64,000 nucleotides of DNA, taken from Modestobacter sp. DSM 44400 (GTDB taxonomy: Bacteria > Actinomycetota > Actinomycetes > Mycobacteriales > Geodermatophilaceae). The notes beneath the pieces are model-generated. The model was not told where the DNA came from. It did not search any database and saw only the letters and a program-made list of their open reading frames with translations. How positions within the stretch are numbered: the stretch's first letter is position 1; the number at the start of each line of letters is the position of its first letter. Position numbers and translations under genes: made by a program. The stretch is from assembly GCF_900107175.1 (NCBI RefSeq), contig NZ_FNOZ01000007.1, positions 1-64,000 on the forward strand, written 5' to 3'. This document shows, in pieces, positions 30,997-40,754 of the stretch.

Positions 30997-31581
30997 GTGC
31001 CGTTCGTGTTGACCATCGACCAGAAGGGCAGCCGCCGCGGTCCCGACCGCGTGCCCGGCGCGCTGTCCGCGCTGTCCGGTGCGCCCACGGTTCTCCGGTT
31101 CGAGCGGACGGCCGGCGACGAGCTGCAGGGCGTGCTGGACGACCCGGTCGCGGTCGTCGGCGTGGTGCTGGACCTGGTGCGCGCCGGCGGCTGGAGCATC
31201 GGGGTGGGGGCGGGGCCCGTGCAGACCCCGCTGCCCGCCAGCACCCGGGCCGGCGCCGGCGCCGCCTTCATCTGCGCGCGTGCCGCGGTGGAGGCAGCCA
31301 AGCGGCGGCCCTCCCGGGTCGCCGTCCGGAGCCCCGCGACGACGGCGGCCGCGGATGCCCAGGCCGTGCTGACCGCCCTCGCGGTGCTGGTCGACCGGCG
31401 CAGCGCCCAGGCGTGGGAGGCCATCGTCCTGGTCACGGCGGGTCGCACCCAGGCCGAGGCCGCCGCCGAGCTCGGGGTCACCCGGCAGGCGGTCGGTCAG
31501 CGGCTGGCCGCCGGCCTTTGGGACGTGGAGCGCGACCTGCGGCCGACCGCGGTCCGGTTGCTGGCCCTGGCGGGTGGATGA
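30997..31581 (+). CDS. Putative HTH regulatory protein (SatD-like)
   Basis: 194 aa from GTG 30997. The opening VPFVLTIDQKGSRRGPDRVP and the middle (AGDELQGVLDDPVAVVGVVL, GWSIGVGAGPVQTPLPASTR) resemble SatD-like proteins; the C-terminus has an HTH (TAGRTQAEAAAELGVTRQAV then GQRLAAGLWDVER). No cofactor or enzymatic motif is seen. The following membrane protein starts 79 bp downstream, so the two may be co-transcribed. Confidence 0.65.
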   Translation: MPFVLTIDQKGSRRGPDRVPGALSALSGAPTVLRFERTAGDELQGVLDDPVAVVGVVLDLVRAGGWSIGVGAGPVQTPLPASTRAGAGAAFICARAAVEAAKRRPSRVAVRSPATTAAADAQAVLTALAVLVDRRSAQAWEAIVLVTAGRTQAEAAAELGVTRQAVGQRLAAGLWDVERDLRPTAVRLLALAGG

Positions 31582-31660
31582 GCGTCGCGACGACGACGCC
31601 CGCGCGAGCATCGCAGGGAGCGCCGGCGACCGAGGAGCGGAGCACGGGGGGAGTCGAGCA

Positions 31661-32185
31661 GTGAGCATCGCGACGCTGGCCGTGCAGGGCGTCCTGGTGC
31701 TCGCCGGGACCCTGCTGGCGCTGCGCGGGGAGCGGGTCCGGGGTCCAGTCGGCGCGGTGCTGCTGCTCCTGCTGCTCGCCGCGGCCGCGCTGCTGGCGTG
31801 GCGCGCGGCACCGGCGTCGGACACGGTGCGGACGACCGGGCTGCTGCTGGGCGTTGCCACGGCGGCCACGGGCGGCGGACCGATCACCACCGCGGTGCTC
31901 CGGGTCGCCGACCCCGACCGGGGGCCGTCCCGCCGCCGCGCGTCGGACCCGGAGGTGCTCCGCGGCGGCGCGTGGATCGGCGTCCTCGAGCGGATCGCGG
32001 TGGCCGGCACCCTGCTCGCCGGCTGGCAGGAGGGGCTCGCCGTTCTCATTGCGGTGAAGGGGCTCGGCCGGTTCAACGAGCTGAAGGCGCCGGTCGCCGC
32101 CGAGCGCTTCATCATCGGCACGCTGGCCAGCGGCCTGTGGGCGGTCGGCTGCGCCGGGGTTGCCACCCTGCTCCGCAACCCCTGA
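31661..32185 (+). CDS. Small integral membrane protein of unknown function
   Basis: 174 aa with four or five hydrophobic segments (TLAVQGVLVLAGTLLALRG, GAVLLLLLLAAAALLAWR, TTGLLLGVATAATGGG, IAVAGTLLAGWQEGLAVLIA, FIIGTLASGLWAVGCAGVAT). GTG 31661 has GGGGGAG upstream. It follows the SatD-like regulator; that pairing of a SatD-like protein with a membrane protein recurs in Actinobacteria as I recall, but its role is unknown. Confidence 0.7.
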   Translation: MSIATLAVQGVLVLAGTLLALRGERVRGPVGAVLLLLLLAAAALLAWRAAPASDTVRTTGLLLGVATAATGGGPITTAVLRVADPDRGPSRRRASDPEVLRGGAWIGVLERIAVAGTLLAGWQEGLAVLIAVKGLGRFNELKAPVAAERFIIGTLASGLWAVGCAGVATLLRNP

Positions 32186-32233
32186 CGGGGTCCGAAGGGC
32201 CACGTCAGGGGTTGCGCCGAGCGCCTTCCTGTC

Positions 32234-32301
32234 CCGATTGAGCAGTGCGGGATGCTTCTTGAGCAGTGCGGGATGCTTCGCATGCCGCACTGCTCAATCG
32301 G
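32234..32301. terminator. 17-bp palindrome with internal 21-bp tandem repeat between convergent genes
   Basis: CCGATTGAGCAGTGCGG (32234-32250) pairs perfectly with 32285-32301. Between the arms, TTGAGCAGTGCGGGATGCTTC is repeated directly (32238-32258 and 32259-32279). The right arm includes the stop codon of the XRE-MurA gene. Probably a bidirectional terminator, elaborated by repeat expansion. Confidence 0.6.
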
Positions 32302-33838
32302 TGAACACCTCGATCCGGGCGCCCATCTCCACCAGTCGCTCATACAGCTGCTCGTAGCCGCGCGCGATGATGTCCACGTTGCGCAGCACCGACTCGCCCC
32401 TGGCCGCCAGCATGGCCAGCAGGATGCAGACCGCCGGGCGCAGCGCGGGCGGGCAGACGATCTCGGCGGCCGACCAGCGGGTCGGGCCCTCGACCAGCAC
32501 CCGGTGCGGGTCCAGCAGCCGGACGTCGGCGCCGAGCCGGGTCAGGTCGGACAGGTGGATGGCCCGGTTGTCGTAGACCCAGTCGTGGATCAGCGTCCCG
32601 CCGGCGGCGGTCGCGGCGATCACCGCGAAGAACGGCAGGTTGTCGATGTTGAGGCCCGGGAACGGCATCGGGTGCACCTTGTCGATGGGCGCCCGCAGCT
32701 GCGAGGGGTGGATCGTCACGTCGACCAGCCGGGTGCGGCCGTTGTCGGCCGGGTACTCCGGTGACAGGTCGAACCGCAGGCCCATCTCGGCCAATATCGC
32801 CAGCTCGATCTCCAGGAACTCGATCGGGGCCCGGGCCACGGTCAGCTCGGAGTTGGTCACGATCCCCGCGGTGAGCAGGCTCATCGCCTCCACCGGGTCC
32901 TCGCTCAGCGGGTAGTCGACGTCGGCGTCCAGCACGGAGGAGCCGGTGACCACCAGCGTCGTCGTCCCGAAGCCCTCGATGCACACGCCGAGCAGCTGTA
33001 GGTACAGGCAGAGGTCCTGCACCATGTAGTTGGGAGAGGCGTTGCGGATGGTCGTCGTCCCGTCGTGGCGGGCGGCGGCGAGCAGCGCGTTCTCGGTGAC
33101 GGTGTCCCCGCGCTCGGTGAGCACGATGGTGCGGTCCCGGGACTCCGGCCGGGTGACCGTGGCGTGGTACTCCCCGGCGCGCGCCTCGACGTCCAGGCCG
33201 AAGGGGCGCAGCGCGATCATGTGCGGCTCGACCGTGCGGGTCCCCAGGTCGCAGCCGCCGGCGTAGGGCAGCTCGAAGGTCTCGGCGCGGTGCAGCAGCG
33301 GGCCCAGGAACATGATGATGCTGCGGGTGCGGCGGGCCGCGTCGGCGTCGATGGCGGACAGGTCCAGCCGCTCGGGGACGACGATGGTCAGGTCGCGGCC
33401 GGCCTCGTCCCAGGTGGCCGAGACCCCGATCGAGGTCAGCACGTCCAGGATCCGGTCGACCTCCACGATGCGCGAGACGTTGCGCAGCGTCGTCCGGCCG
33501 CGGTTGAGCAGCGAGGCGCAGAGCAGGGCGACCGCGGCGTTCTTCGACGACTTGACCGTCACCCGGCCCGACAGGGGAGTGCCGCCGCGCACCCGCAGGT
33601 GGGTGGGCCCGGACCGGCCAACGGTGATCAGCTCGCTCTCCAGCGCCGCGGACAGCCGGCCGAGCAACTCCAGGGTGAGGTTCTGGTTGCCTTGCTCGAT
33701 CCGGGCGATCGCGCTCTGGCTGGTGGCCAGCCGTTCGGCGAGCTGGCTCTGGGTCAGGCCGTGGTGCCGGCGGGCGTCCCGCACCAGGTTGCCGATCTGG
33801 CGCAGCGACTGAGCGGTGGCTTCCTCGGTGAGCGTCAT
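32294..33838 (-). CDS. XRE helix-turn-helix fused to a MurA-like enolpyruvyl transferase
   Basis: 514 aa from ATG 33838. Residues ~11-70 are an XRE HTH (IGNLVRDARRHHGLTQSQLA, TSQSAIARIEQGNQNLTLEL). From ~84 to the end is a full EPT fold: VKSSKNAAVALL (Lys99-Asn100, equivalent to MurA Lys22-Asn23), GGCDLGTRTVEPH with the catalytic Cys at 196, and inside-out barrel repeats to LYERLVEMGARIEVF. Both catalytic landmarks are kept, so it may still bind UDP-GlcNAc and PEP, or may sense them. A dyad just upstream suggests autoregulation. Whether it is the housekeeping MurA or a regulatory paralogue cannot be decided from the window. Confidence 0.85.
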   Translation of the reverse strand: MTLTEEATAQSLRQIGNLVRDARRHHGLTQSQLAERLATSQSAIARIEQGNQNLTLELLGRLSAALESELITVGRSGPTHLRVRGGTPLSGRVTVKSSKNAAVALLCASLLNRGRTTLRNVSRIVEVDRILDVLTSIGVSATWDEAGRDLTIVVPERLDLSAIDADAARRTRSIIMFLGPLLHRAETFELPYAGGCDLGTRTVEPHMIALRPFGLDVEARAGEYHATVTRPESRDRTIVLTERGDTVTENALLAAARHDGTTTIRNASPNYMVQDLCLYLQLLGVCIEGFGTTTLVVTGSSVLDADVDYPLSEDPVEAMSLLTAGIVTNSELTVARAPIEFLEIELAILAEMGLRFDLSPEYPADNGRTRLVDVTIHPSQLRAPIDKVHPMPFPGLNIDNLPFFAVIAATAAGGTLIHDWVYDNRAIHLSDLTRLGADVRLLDPHRVLVEGPTRWSAAEIVCPPALRPAVCILLAMLAARGESVLRNVDIIARGYEQLYERLVEMGARIEVFTD

Positions 33839-33851
33839 CGCGGCCGACGAT

Positions 33852-33867
33852 ATCTCACAGATGAGAT
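33852..33867. promoter_or_regulatory. Operator-like dyad ATCTCA-caga-TGAGAT upstream of the XRE-MurA gene
   Basis: Perfect 6-4-6 inverted repeat ending 13 bp before the start codon, typical spacing and size for an XRE-family autoregulatory site. Confidence 0.55.
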
Positions 33868-33964
33868 CAGTTCGGTCGTCGTCGGCCCTCGCTCGCGGTG
33901 CCCCCCGCCCGGCGACCAGACAGAATGGGGATGCCGTCCGGCCGTCCCACCGCGAGGAGATCCC

Positions 33965-34507
33965 GTGTCCGAGAACCCGACCACGAGCGGCGTTGGCCAC
34001 CCCGACCTGCTCGCCGTCTACACCAACGACCACCTGGCCGCCTCCACGGGGGGCATCGAGCTGGTCTCCCGGATGATCGGCTCGCACCGCGGCACCCGGC
34101 ACGAGCAACCCCTGCGCCAGCTGCTCGGTGAGCTGCGTGAGGAGAAGTCCGCGCTGGGCGCCACCATGGCCGCTCTCGGCGTTCCGGTGCGCCAGTACAA
34201 GCAGGTGGCGGCCTGGATCGCGGAGAAGGCCAGCCGCGCCAAGCTCAACGGCCGGCTGGCCACCCGCTCCCCGTCCAGCTCGCTGCTCGAGTTCGAGTTC
34301 CTCGCCTCCGCCGTCCGCGGCAAGCGCAGCGGCTTCGAGACGCTCCGGATCGCCGCCGAAGTGGAGCCACGCATCGACAAGGTGCTGCTGGACGGGCTGA
34401 TCACCCAGGCCAACCGGCAGTACCACTGGCTGACCGACGTGCGCCGCGAGGTCGCGGCGGAGGTGTTCGGCGGCGACCCGTCCGCGGTCGACGTCGAGGA
34501 GGCCTGA
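33965..34507 (+). CDS. Helical protein of unknown function
   Basis: 180 aa from GTG 33965 with GAGGAG at 7 nt. Mostly alpha-helical, without signal peptide or membrane segment: HPDLLAVYTNDHLAASTGGI, RQLLGELREEKSALGATMAA, LEFEFLASAVRGKRSGFETL, ITQANRQYHWLTDVRREVAA. The spacing of His/Glu residues resembles a ferritin-like four-helix bundle, but I cannot identify a metal site with confidence. Divergent from the XRE-MurA gene by 126 bp. Confidence 0.6.
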   Translation: MSENPTTSGVGHPDLLAVYTNDHLAASTGGIELVSRMIGSHRGTRHEQPLRQLLGELREEKSALGATMAALGVPVRQYKQVAAWIAEKASRAKLNGRLATRSPSSSLLEFEFLASAVRGKRSGFETLRIAAEVEPRIDKVLLDGLITQANRQYHWLTDVRREVAAEVFGGDPSAVDVEEA

Positions 34508-34550
34508 CCCCGCCGGGCGACGGCCCGGGTGTGGCGGTAGACAGACGGGC

Positions 34551-35303
34551 ATGTGCCACGACCACGACAGCCGCCCGCCCGCACCGCCGCGCTCGGGGAA
34601 GGTGGCCGAGCGGGGGCTGCTGACCCTTACCGCCACCGACGGCAACCAGCTCTCCGCCGCCTACGCCGCTCCGGCCATCACCCCGCGGGGCGGTGTGGTG
34701 GTGCTTCCCGACGTCCGCGGGCTCCATCCGTACTACGTGGCGCTGGCCGAGCGGTTCGCCGAGGCCGGCCTGGCCGCGGTCGCCATCGACTACTTCGGAC
34801 GGACCGCGGGCCTGGCCGGGACCGGCACCCGCGAGGAAGAGTTCGACTGGCAGAGCCAGATCCCGCAGACCACCGAGACCGGCATCGACGCCGACATCGT
34901 GGCGGGGATCGAGTACCTGCGCAGCCGCACCGCCCCGGACCTGCCGGTGGTGACCGTCGGCTTCTGCTTCGGCGGCAGCAACTCCTGGCGCCAGTCGGGC
35001 GGCTCGCTGGACCTGGCCGGTTGCGCCGGGTTCTACGGCCGGCCCAGCATGGTGGGGGAGGCTGCGACCCGCGCCGCGAAGCCCACCGTGATGCTGATCG
35101 CCGGCGCCGACGCCGCCACCCCGGTCGAGGACCAGCGCGCGCTGGCCGAGACGATGCGCGCCGCGGGCGCCGAGGTCGACGACGTCGTCTACGACGGCGC
35201 GCCGCACTCCTTCTTCGACCGGGCCTTCGACGAGTGGGCCGACGTCTGCCAGGACGCCTGGCAGCACGTGCTCGCCCTCACCGACCGGGTCGCCGCCCGC
35301 TGA
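34551..35303 (+). CDS. Dienelactone hydrolase family protein
   Basis: 250-aa alpha/beta hydrolase. Cys139 in VGFCFGGSNSW is the classical dienelactone hydrolase nucleophile; the His is in APHSFFDRAF and the acid in IAGADAATP. VVVLPDVRGLHPYYVALAER and AIDYFGRTAGL are family blocks. Substrate unknown. It is a paralogue, in the broad sense, of the Ser-type protein at 10213. An ankyrin gene follows on the same strand. Confidence 0.88.
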   Translation: MCHDHDSRPPAPPRSGKVAERGLLTLTATDGNQLSAAYAAPAITPRGGVVVLPDVRGLHPYYVALAERFAEAGLAAVAIDYFGRTAGLAGTGTREEEFDWQSQIPQTTETGIDADIVAGIEYLRSRTAPDLPVVTVGFCFGGSNSWRQSGGSLDLAGCAGFYGRPSMVGEAATRAAKPTVMLIAGADAATPVEDQRALAETMRAAGAEVDDVVYDGAPHSFFDRAFDEWADVCQDAWQHVLALTDRVAAR

Positions 35304-35334
35304 GCCCCCGGGTCGGTCGCCTACGCTGCCTGCC

Positions 35335-35745
35335 GTGAGCGAGCAGCAGGGCGGGGCGATCGACCCGGACGTGATCGAGCTGGCCGGTCGGGTCTTCGAC
35401 CTGGCGCGGGGCGGGTACACCGAGGAGCTGACCGCCTACCTCGACGCCGGGGTACCGGCCAATCTCACCAACGACAAGGGCGACACGCTGCTGATCCTGG
35501 CGGCCTACCACGGTCACCCGGACGCCGTGGCCGCCCTGCTGGCGCACGGCGCCGACCACAGCCGGACCAACGACCGCGGGCAGGACCCGCTGTCGGCCGC
35601 GGTCTTCAAGCAGTCGGCCGACACGGTGCGCCACCTGCTGGCGGCCGGCGCCGACCCGGACGGCGGGCAGCCCAGCGCCCGGGCGACCGCGGCGTTCTTC
35701 GAGCTGCCGGCGATGTCCGCACTGCTGTCGCCGGGCGACGCCTGA
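35335..35745 (+). CDS. Ankyrin-repeat protein
   Basis: 136 aa with three ankyrin units: LTAYLDAGVPANLTNDKGDT, LLILAAYHGHPDAVAALLAH, GADHSRTNDRGQDPLSAAVF, SADTVRHLLAAGADPDGGQP. Such short bacterial proteins mediate protein binding; actinobacterial examples often sit beside catalase, and a catalase gene is 8 kb upstream. The GTG lacks a ribosome site and may be leaderless. Confidence 0.85.
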   Translation: MSEQQGGAIDPDVIELAGRVFDLARGGYTEELTAYLDAGVPANLTNDKGDTLLILAAYHGHPDAVAALLAHGADHSRTNDRGQDPLSAAVFKQSADTVRHLLAAGADPDGGQPSARATAAFFELPAMSALLSPGDA

Positions 35746-35751
35746 CCCAGC

Positions 35752-37422
35752 TCAGCAGGCGAGGACGAGCACCGCGAGGTCGTCTCCCGCACCCCGTCGG
35801 TCCCCGCGGTGGCGGGCCACCGCCTCGTCGATCGCGTCGGCCGTGGCCTGCGCGGACAGCCCGGCCGCAGCGGTGAGGGTCGCGCAGATGCCGGTCTCGT
35901 CGAACTGGACACCTGCGGCGTCCCGGGCCTCGGTGATGCCGTCGGTGTAGAGCACCAGTGTGCTGCCGGGCCCGAGGTGGACGGCCGCCTCGGGGTGGGA
36001 GACCTCGGCCGTGATGCCCAGCGCCCGGCCGGGCGTGCCGACCTCGGTGCACGACCCGTCCGCCGTCCGGAGCATCGGCAGCGGGTGCCCGGCCACGCTC
36101 AACCGGACGTCGGCACCTGCGGTGCCGGAGTCCAGCAGCAGGCAGCACGCGGTCACGAACCGCAGCGGTCCAGGGGTGTCCTCCTGGAGGAGCGCGGCGT
36201 TCACCGCGGCCAGCACCTGACCCGGGGCGCCACCGGCCACGGCGACGGCGCGGGCGGTGTGCCGGGTCAGCGCGGTCACCGCGGCGGCCTCCGCACCCAG
36301 CCCGCAGACGTCGGCGATCAGGACCATCCAGCGCCCGTCCGGCAGCGGCAGGACGTCGTAGGTGTCGCCCCCGGCGAGCACGTCCTCCCCGCCCGCCCGG
36401 TAGCGGGACCCGAGCTGCACCCCGGGCACCGCCGGGAGCCGGGCCGGCAGCAGGCTGCGCTGCAGGGTCTCGGCCAGTGCGCGGAACTGGGCCTCGGCGC
36501 GCAACCGGTCCAGGAACTGGCCGATCTGGCGGCCGGCGCCGGCGAGCACCGCCAGCAGCTCCGGTGGCACCGCGCGGGAGTCCCGGGAGAACAGCTCGCA
36601 GACGGCCAGCACCGCGCCACCGCCGAGCACGGGAAAGGCCAGCCCGGTGCGGACGCCATCGGCCCGGGCGGCCGGTCCGCGCGGGAAGTTCGGCGCCGTC
36701 CACAGGTCCAGCGCGACCGTAACCTCGTGGGACTCCCACACCCGGCCGGCCAGACCCTCACCGGGGGAGAGGGTGAGCCGCTGGCTCTGGCCGTCCAGCT
36801 CGGGCGCGGGGCGGCCCGGCGCGTGCCAGGTGCCGGCGCAGGTCAGCCGGCCGGTGCTGTCCTCCGGTTGCCACAGGACGGCGGCGTCCCAGTCCAGCTG
36901 CTCGCAGAGGGTGGGGAGCAGGCCCGCGAAGGCGGCTCCGGCATCGGGGGCGTCGGCCAGCGCGGCGGTGACCCGCAGGGTGGCGGTGAGGTAGCGGCTG
37001 ACCTGCAGCTGGTGCTCCAGGAGGACGGCGGGACCGGCGTCGCGTAGGACGCCGACGACGACGCCGCCGAGGGCGCCGGCACCCCCGGGCGTCGGCGGGG
37101 TCAGCCGGGACAGGGTCAGGTCGACGGCGATCTCGGCCCCCGCGGCGGTCAGCGCGGCCACCCGGGTGGTGACGCCGAAGAGCTCGCCGCGCCCGGTCGC
37201 CAGGAAGCGGGAGAACCCGGAGTCGTGGGCCGAGCGGAACCGCTCGGGCATCAGGTCGGTCAGCGGTCGGCCGCGCAGGGCGTCCGGGTCGTACCCGAGC
37301 AGGGTGGTCACCGCCGCGTTGGTGTACCGGACGAGCCCGTCGTCGCCGGCCACGATCACCGCGTCGGGGAGCCCGTCGAGCAGGTCGCTGCCCCCCGCGG
37401 AGAGGCTGGCTTCCGGCGTCAC
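35752..37422 (-). CDS. PAS-GAF-PP2C (SpoIIE/RsbU-type) serine phosphatase
   Basis: 556 aa from GTG 37422. PAS domain ~12-130 (LLDGLPDAVIVAGDDGLVRY, NAAVTTLLGYDPDALRGRPL), GAF ~150-300 (LLPTLCEQLDWDAAVLWQ, GLAFPVLGGGAVLAVCELF), and PP2C/SpoIIE ~320-556 (LPAVPGVQLGSRYRAGGEDV, LAGGDTYDVLPLPDGRWMVL, ADVCGLGAEAAA, RGAGDDLAVLVL with metal-binding Asp residues). Such enzymes dephosphorylate STAS antagonists, so a target may be the protein at 19238-19636. It is the last gene of a six-gene overlapping run headed by DUF4129-like and MoxR genes. Confidence 0.9.
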   Translation of the reverse strand: MTPEASLSAGGSDLLDGLPDAVIVAGDDGLVRYTNAAVTTLLGYDPDALRGRPLTDLMPERFRSAHDSGFSRFLATGRGELFGVTTRVAALTAAGAEIAVDLTLSRLTPPTPGGAGALGGVVVGVLRDAGPAVLLEHQLQVSRYLTATLRVTAALADAPDAGAAFAGLLPTLCEQLDWDAAVLWQPEDSTGRLTCAGTWHAPGRPAPELDGQSQRLTLSPGEGLAGRVWESHEVTVALDLWTAPNFPRGPAARADGVRTGLAFPVLGGGAVLAVCELFSRDSRAVPPELLAVLAGAGRQIGQFLDRLRAEAQFRALAETLQRSLLPARLPAVPGVQLGSRYRAGGEDVLAGGDTYDVLPLPDGRWMVLIADVCGLGAEAAAVTALTRHTARAVAVAGGAPGQVLAAVNAALLQEDTPGPLRFVTACCLLLDSGTAGADVRLSVAGHPLPMLRTADGSCTEVGTPGRALGITAEVSHPEAAVHLGPGSTLVLYTDGITEARDAAGVQFDETGICATLTAAAGLSAQATADAIDEAVARHRGDRRGAGDDLAVLVLAC

Positions 37423-37955
37423 CCGTGCACCTGCTTTCTTCCCGTCACACGTGCGTCCGGCGGACGATCCGATCCAACACCATTCCGGTGCGTCACCGCG
37501 GCGGCGACCGCGACGGCCGAAAGCAGGGCGCCGACCGCCGCGCCGGTGACCAGCACCGGCGGCGGCGCGGCCGGCAGCAGCCCGGGCAGTGCGGTCACCA
37601 GCACCCCACCGGCGGTCGCCGCCGCCGTCCATCCGGCCCAGCGCAGCGTCAGCCGGCCCGGCACCCGGGCCGACGACGGGACGACAGCAGCCAGCGCGGC
37701 CGCGGAGTGGACGGCGGCGAGCGCCAGCGCGAGGATGACCAGCCGCGGCACCGAGTCGTCGTGCGGGGAGGTCAGCCAGGACAGCGCCGCGGCGACGATC
37801 AGCACCGCCGGCCCACTGGACCCCGGCGAGGTGGCCGACACGGTCAGCGCGACCAGTCCGGTCGCGGTCAGGGCGATGCCCAGGATGGTGGGCGAGGGCA
37901 GCGGCAGCGCCAGGGCGGCGAGCCCGGCGACGACGAGGGCGACGCGGGGGCTCAC
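37419..37955 (-). CDS. Integral membrane protein in the MoxR operon
   Basis: 178 aa from GTG 37955, overlapping both neighbours by 4 nt. Almost wholly hydrophobic, about five or six helices (VALVVAGLAALALPLP, ILGIALTATGLVALTVSA, AVLIVAAALSWLTS, LVILALALAAVHSAAALAAV, AAATAGGVLVTALPGLL, VLVTGAAVGALLSAVAVAAA). No homology recognised beyond the habit of MoxR-DUF58 operons to carry such proteins. Confidence 0.75.
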   Translation of the reverse strand: MSPRVALVVAGLAALALPLPSPTILGIALTATGLVALTVSATSPGSSGPAVLIVAAALSWLTSPHDDSVPRLVILALALAAVHSAAALAAVVPSSARVPGRLTLRWAGWTAAATAGGVLVTALPGLLPAAPPPVLVTGAAVGALLSAVAVAAAVTHRNGVGSDRPPDARVTGRKQVHG

Positions 37956-39261
37956 CGCCGGCCACCGCCCCAGGACGCACCGCCCCGCGACGCCGCCCGG
38001 GTCAGCTGCTGCAGGACGGTGTCCAGGCTGCCCCGGCCCCGCCACGACACCACCGGGACGCCGAAGGACCGCAGCTGGGCGATCCGGGTCGCCCGCTCCA
38101 GCAGCCACAGCCGGGTGACCGGCACCGTCCAGGGCCCGGCGTCCTCGGGTGCGGCGTCGGCCGGAAGCGTGTTCACCACCACCACCGTGTGCCCGGCGCG
38201 GCCCAGCGCCGCGGCCTGCTCGAACACGTATCGGCCGACCAGCGGGCTGACCACCAGCACCAGCGCCCGGGGGTCGAGCCCGGCCGGCGCGGCCAGCCGC
38301 GGTTCCCCGCCACCGGCGCGGGGCGCGGAGGTGTCGAGCAGGCCGGTGAGCACCCGGTCCCGCTGTCCGCGGCCGGCCCGCGCGGGCAACCGGCGCGCCT
38401 GACCGGTGTAGGTCATCAGGCCCACCCGGTCGCCGAGGGAGAGGTAGAAGTCGGCGAGCACCGCGGTGGCGCGTACCGCGATGTCGATGCCGCTGGCCCG
38501 GCCGTCCACGCCGTCGCTTGTGCCGGCGTCGAACCGGGCGTCCAGCAGCAGCACCACGTCGGCGTCCCGTTCGGTGGTGGTGGCGTTGACCTGCAGCTCG
38601 CCGCTGCGCAGCGCGCCGGACCGCAGCGAGGTGCGCCAGTTGATCCGGCGCATCCGGTCACCGGGCGCGAACGGCCGGACACCGGCCAGCTCGCTGCCCT
38701 CCCCGGCGCGCAGCGACCGGTGAACGCCCACGTTGCCGCGGGCCCGGGGCACCAGCGCGTCGCCGGCGTAGGGCTCGGCCAGCGGAAAGACCCGGACCCG
38801 CTGGGCCGGCACCTCACCGGGCCCGGCGCGCAGCAGCCCGCCGCACGCCGACAGCGTCACGCTGCCCGGGCCGACGGCGGAGTGGCCCCACCGCCGGGCC
38901 ACCAGGGCGACCGACGCCCCGACCGGTGCGCCATCGCGGGGCCGGGTGACCGTGGCGACCGCGGTTCCCGAGGCGGGGCGGACCCAGTCGGGCGTGCCGA
39001 GGGACAATGCCAGCGTCTGCGCGCCGCCGGCGTCGGCGACCGACAGCGCGGCCGGCACCGCGGCGCCCTCGCCGACGGTGTCCACGCCGAGCTCGAGCAC
39101 CGGGCGCGGCCGGCCGGACGGTCGCCGGACGAGGGGCAGCGCGGCCAGGGCCAGCGGCGCGGCCAGCACCAGCAGGTCCGGCTGCCGGAACAGCACCGCC
39201 ACCAGCGCCAGCCCCGCCGGCAGCACGCTCACCCGGGCGACGGCCGCGGTGGACTCCCACC

Positions 39262-39265
<4 letters not shown>
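37952..39265 (-). CDS. DUF58 domain protein
   Basis: 437 aa. Two N-terminal helices (LPAGLALVAVLF, LLVLAAPLALAALPL), then a beta-rich domain and the DUF58 block (RSLRAGEGSELAGVRPFAPG, DRMRRINWRTSLRSGALRSG), which leads into a VWA-like fold with VVLLLDARFDAGTS. The RxYxxGDxxRxIxW-type signature is present as PFAPGDRMRRINWRTS. DUF58 proteins accompany MoxR AAA+ ATPases in chaperone-like complexes. It overlaps moxR upstream (ATGA) and the membrane protein downstream. Confidence 0.88.
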
Positions 39266-40259
<994 letters not shown>

Positions 40260-40263
<4 letters not shown>

Positions 40264-40754
40264 AGGTCCTCCAGGTCGCGGGTCCAGCGGAGCAGGGTCT
40301 GCGGGGTGGACCGCAGGGTGTGCGGGGGAGCGGTGAGCAGCTCGAGCAGGGCGGGGGTCAGCACGTCGCGGGCCGCGGCCCGCCCGGCGTCGGTGCGCCA
40401 GTCGATGCCGCGGCGCTGCCACAGCCGCTCGACGGTCAGCCCGGCCAGCCGGGGACGCAGCCGGACCTCGAACCGGTCGCCGTCCCGGCTGTCGGTTTCG
40501 ACGGCGAAGCGGAGGCTGCCGAGGTCGCCGAAGGACGCGCTGGCCGGCGGCTCGGGTGTCGGAACCGGTGCGGACGGCGGCGGGTCGGTCGTCGGCAGCC
40601 GCGCGGCGACCGCGGCCAGCAGCCCGGCCGTCGTCCCGGCGAGGACGGCGAGCGAGACCGGCACCGCCCAGCCGGCGAGCCGGGCTCCCACCACGACCAG
40701 CACACCCAGGACGGCGCCACCGGCCACCGTCGCAGCCGCCCAGCGGGAGTTCAC
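40260..40754 (-). CDS. Membrane-anchored protein of unknown function in the MoxR operon
   Basis: 164 aa: two helices at the N-terminus (AATVAGGAVLGVLVVVGARL and VPVSLAVLAGTTAGLLAAVA), then a Pro-rich linker and a soluble domain (SLRFAVETDSRDGDRFEVRL, TLLRWTRDLEDL). It overlaps both neighbours by 4 nt. No family recognised; its place equals that of small accessory proteins found in actinobacterial MoxR-DUF58 operons. Confidence 0.72.
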
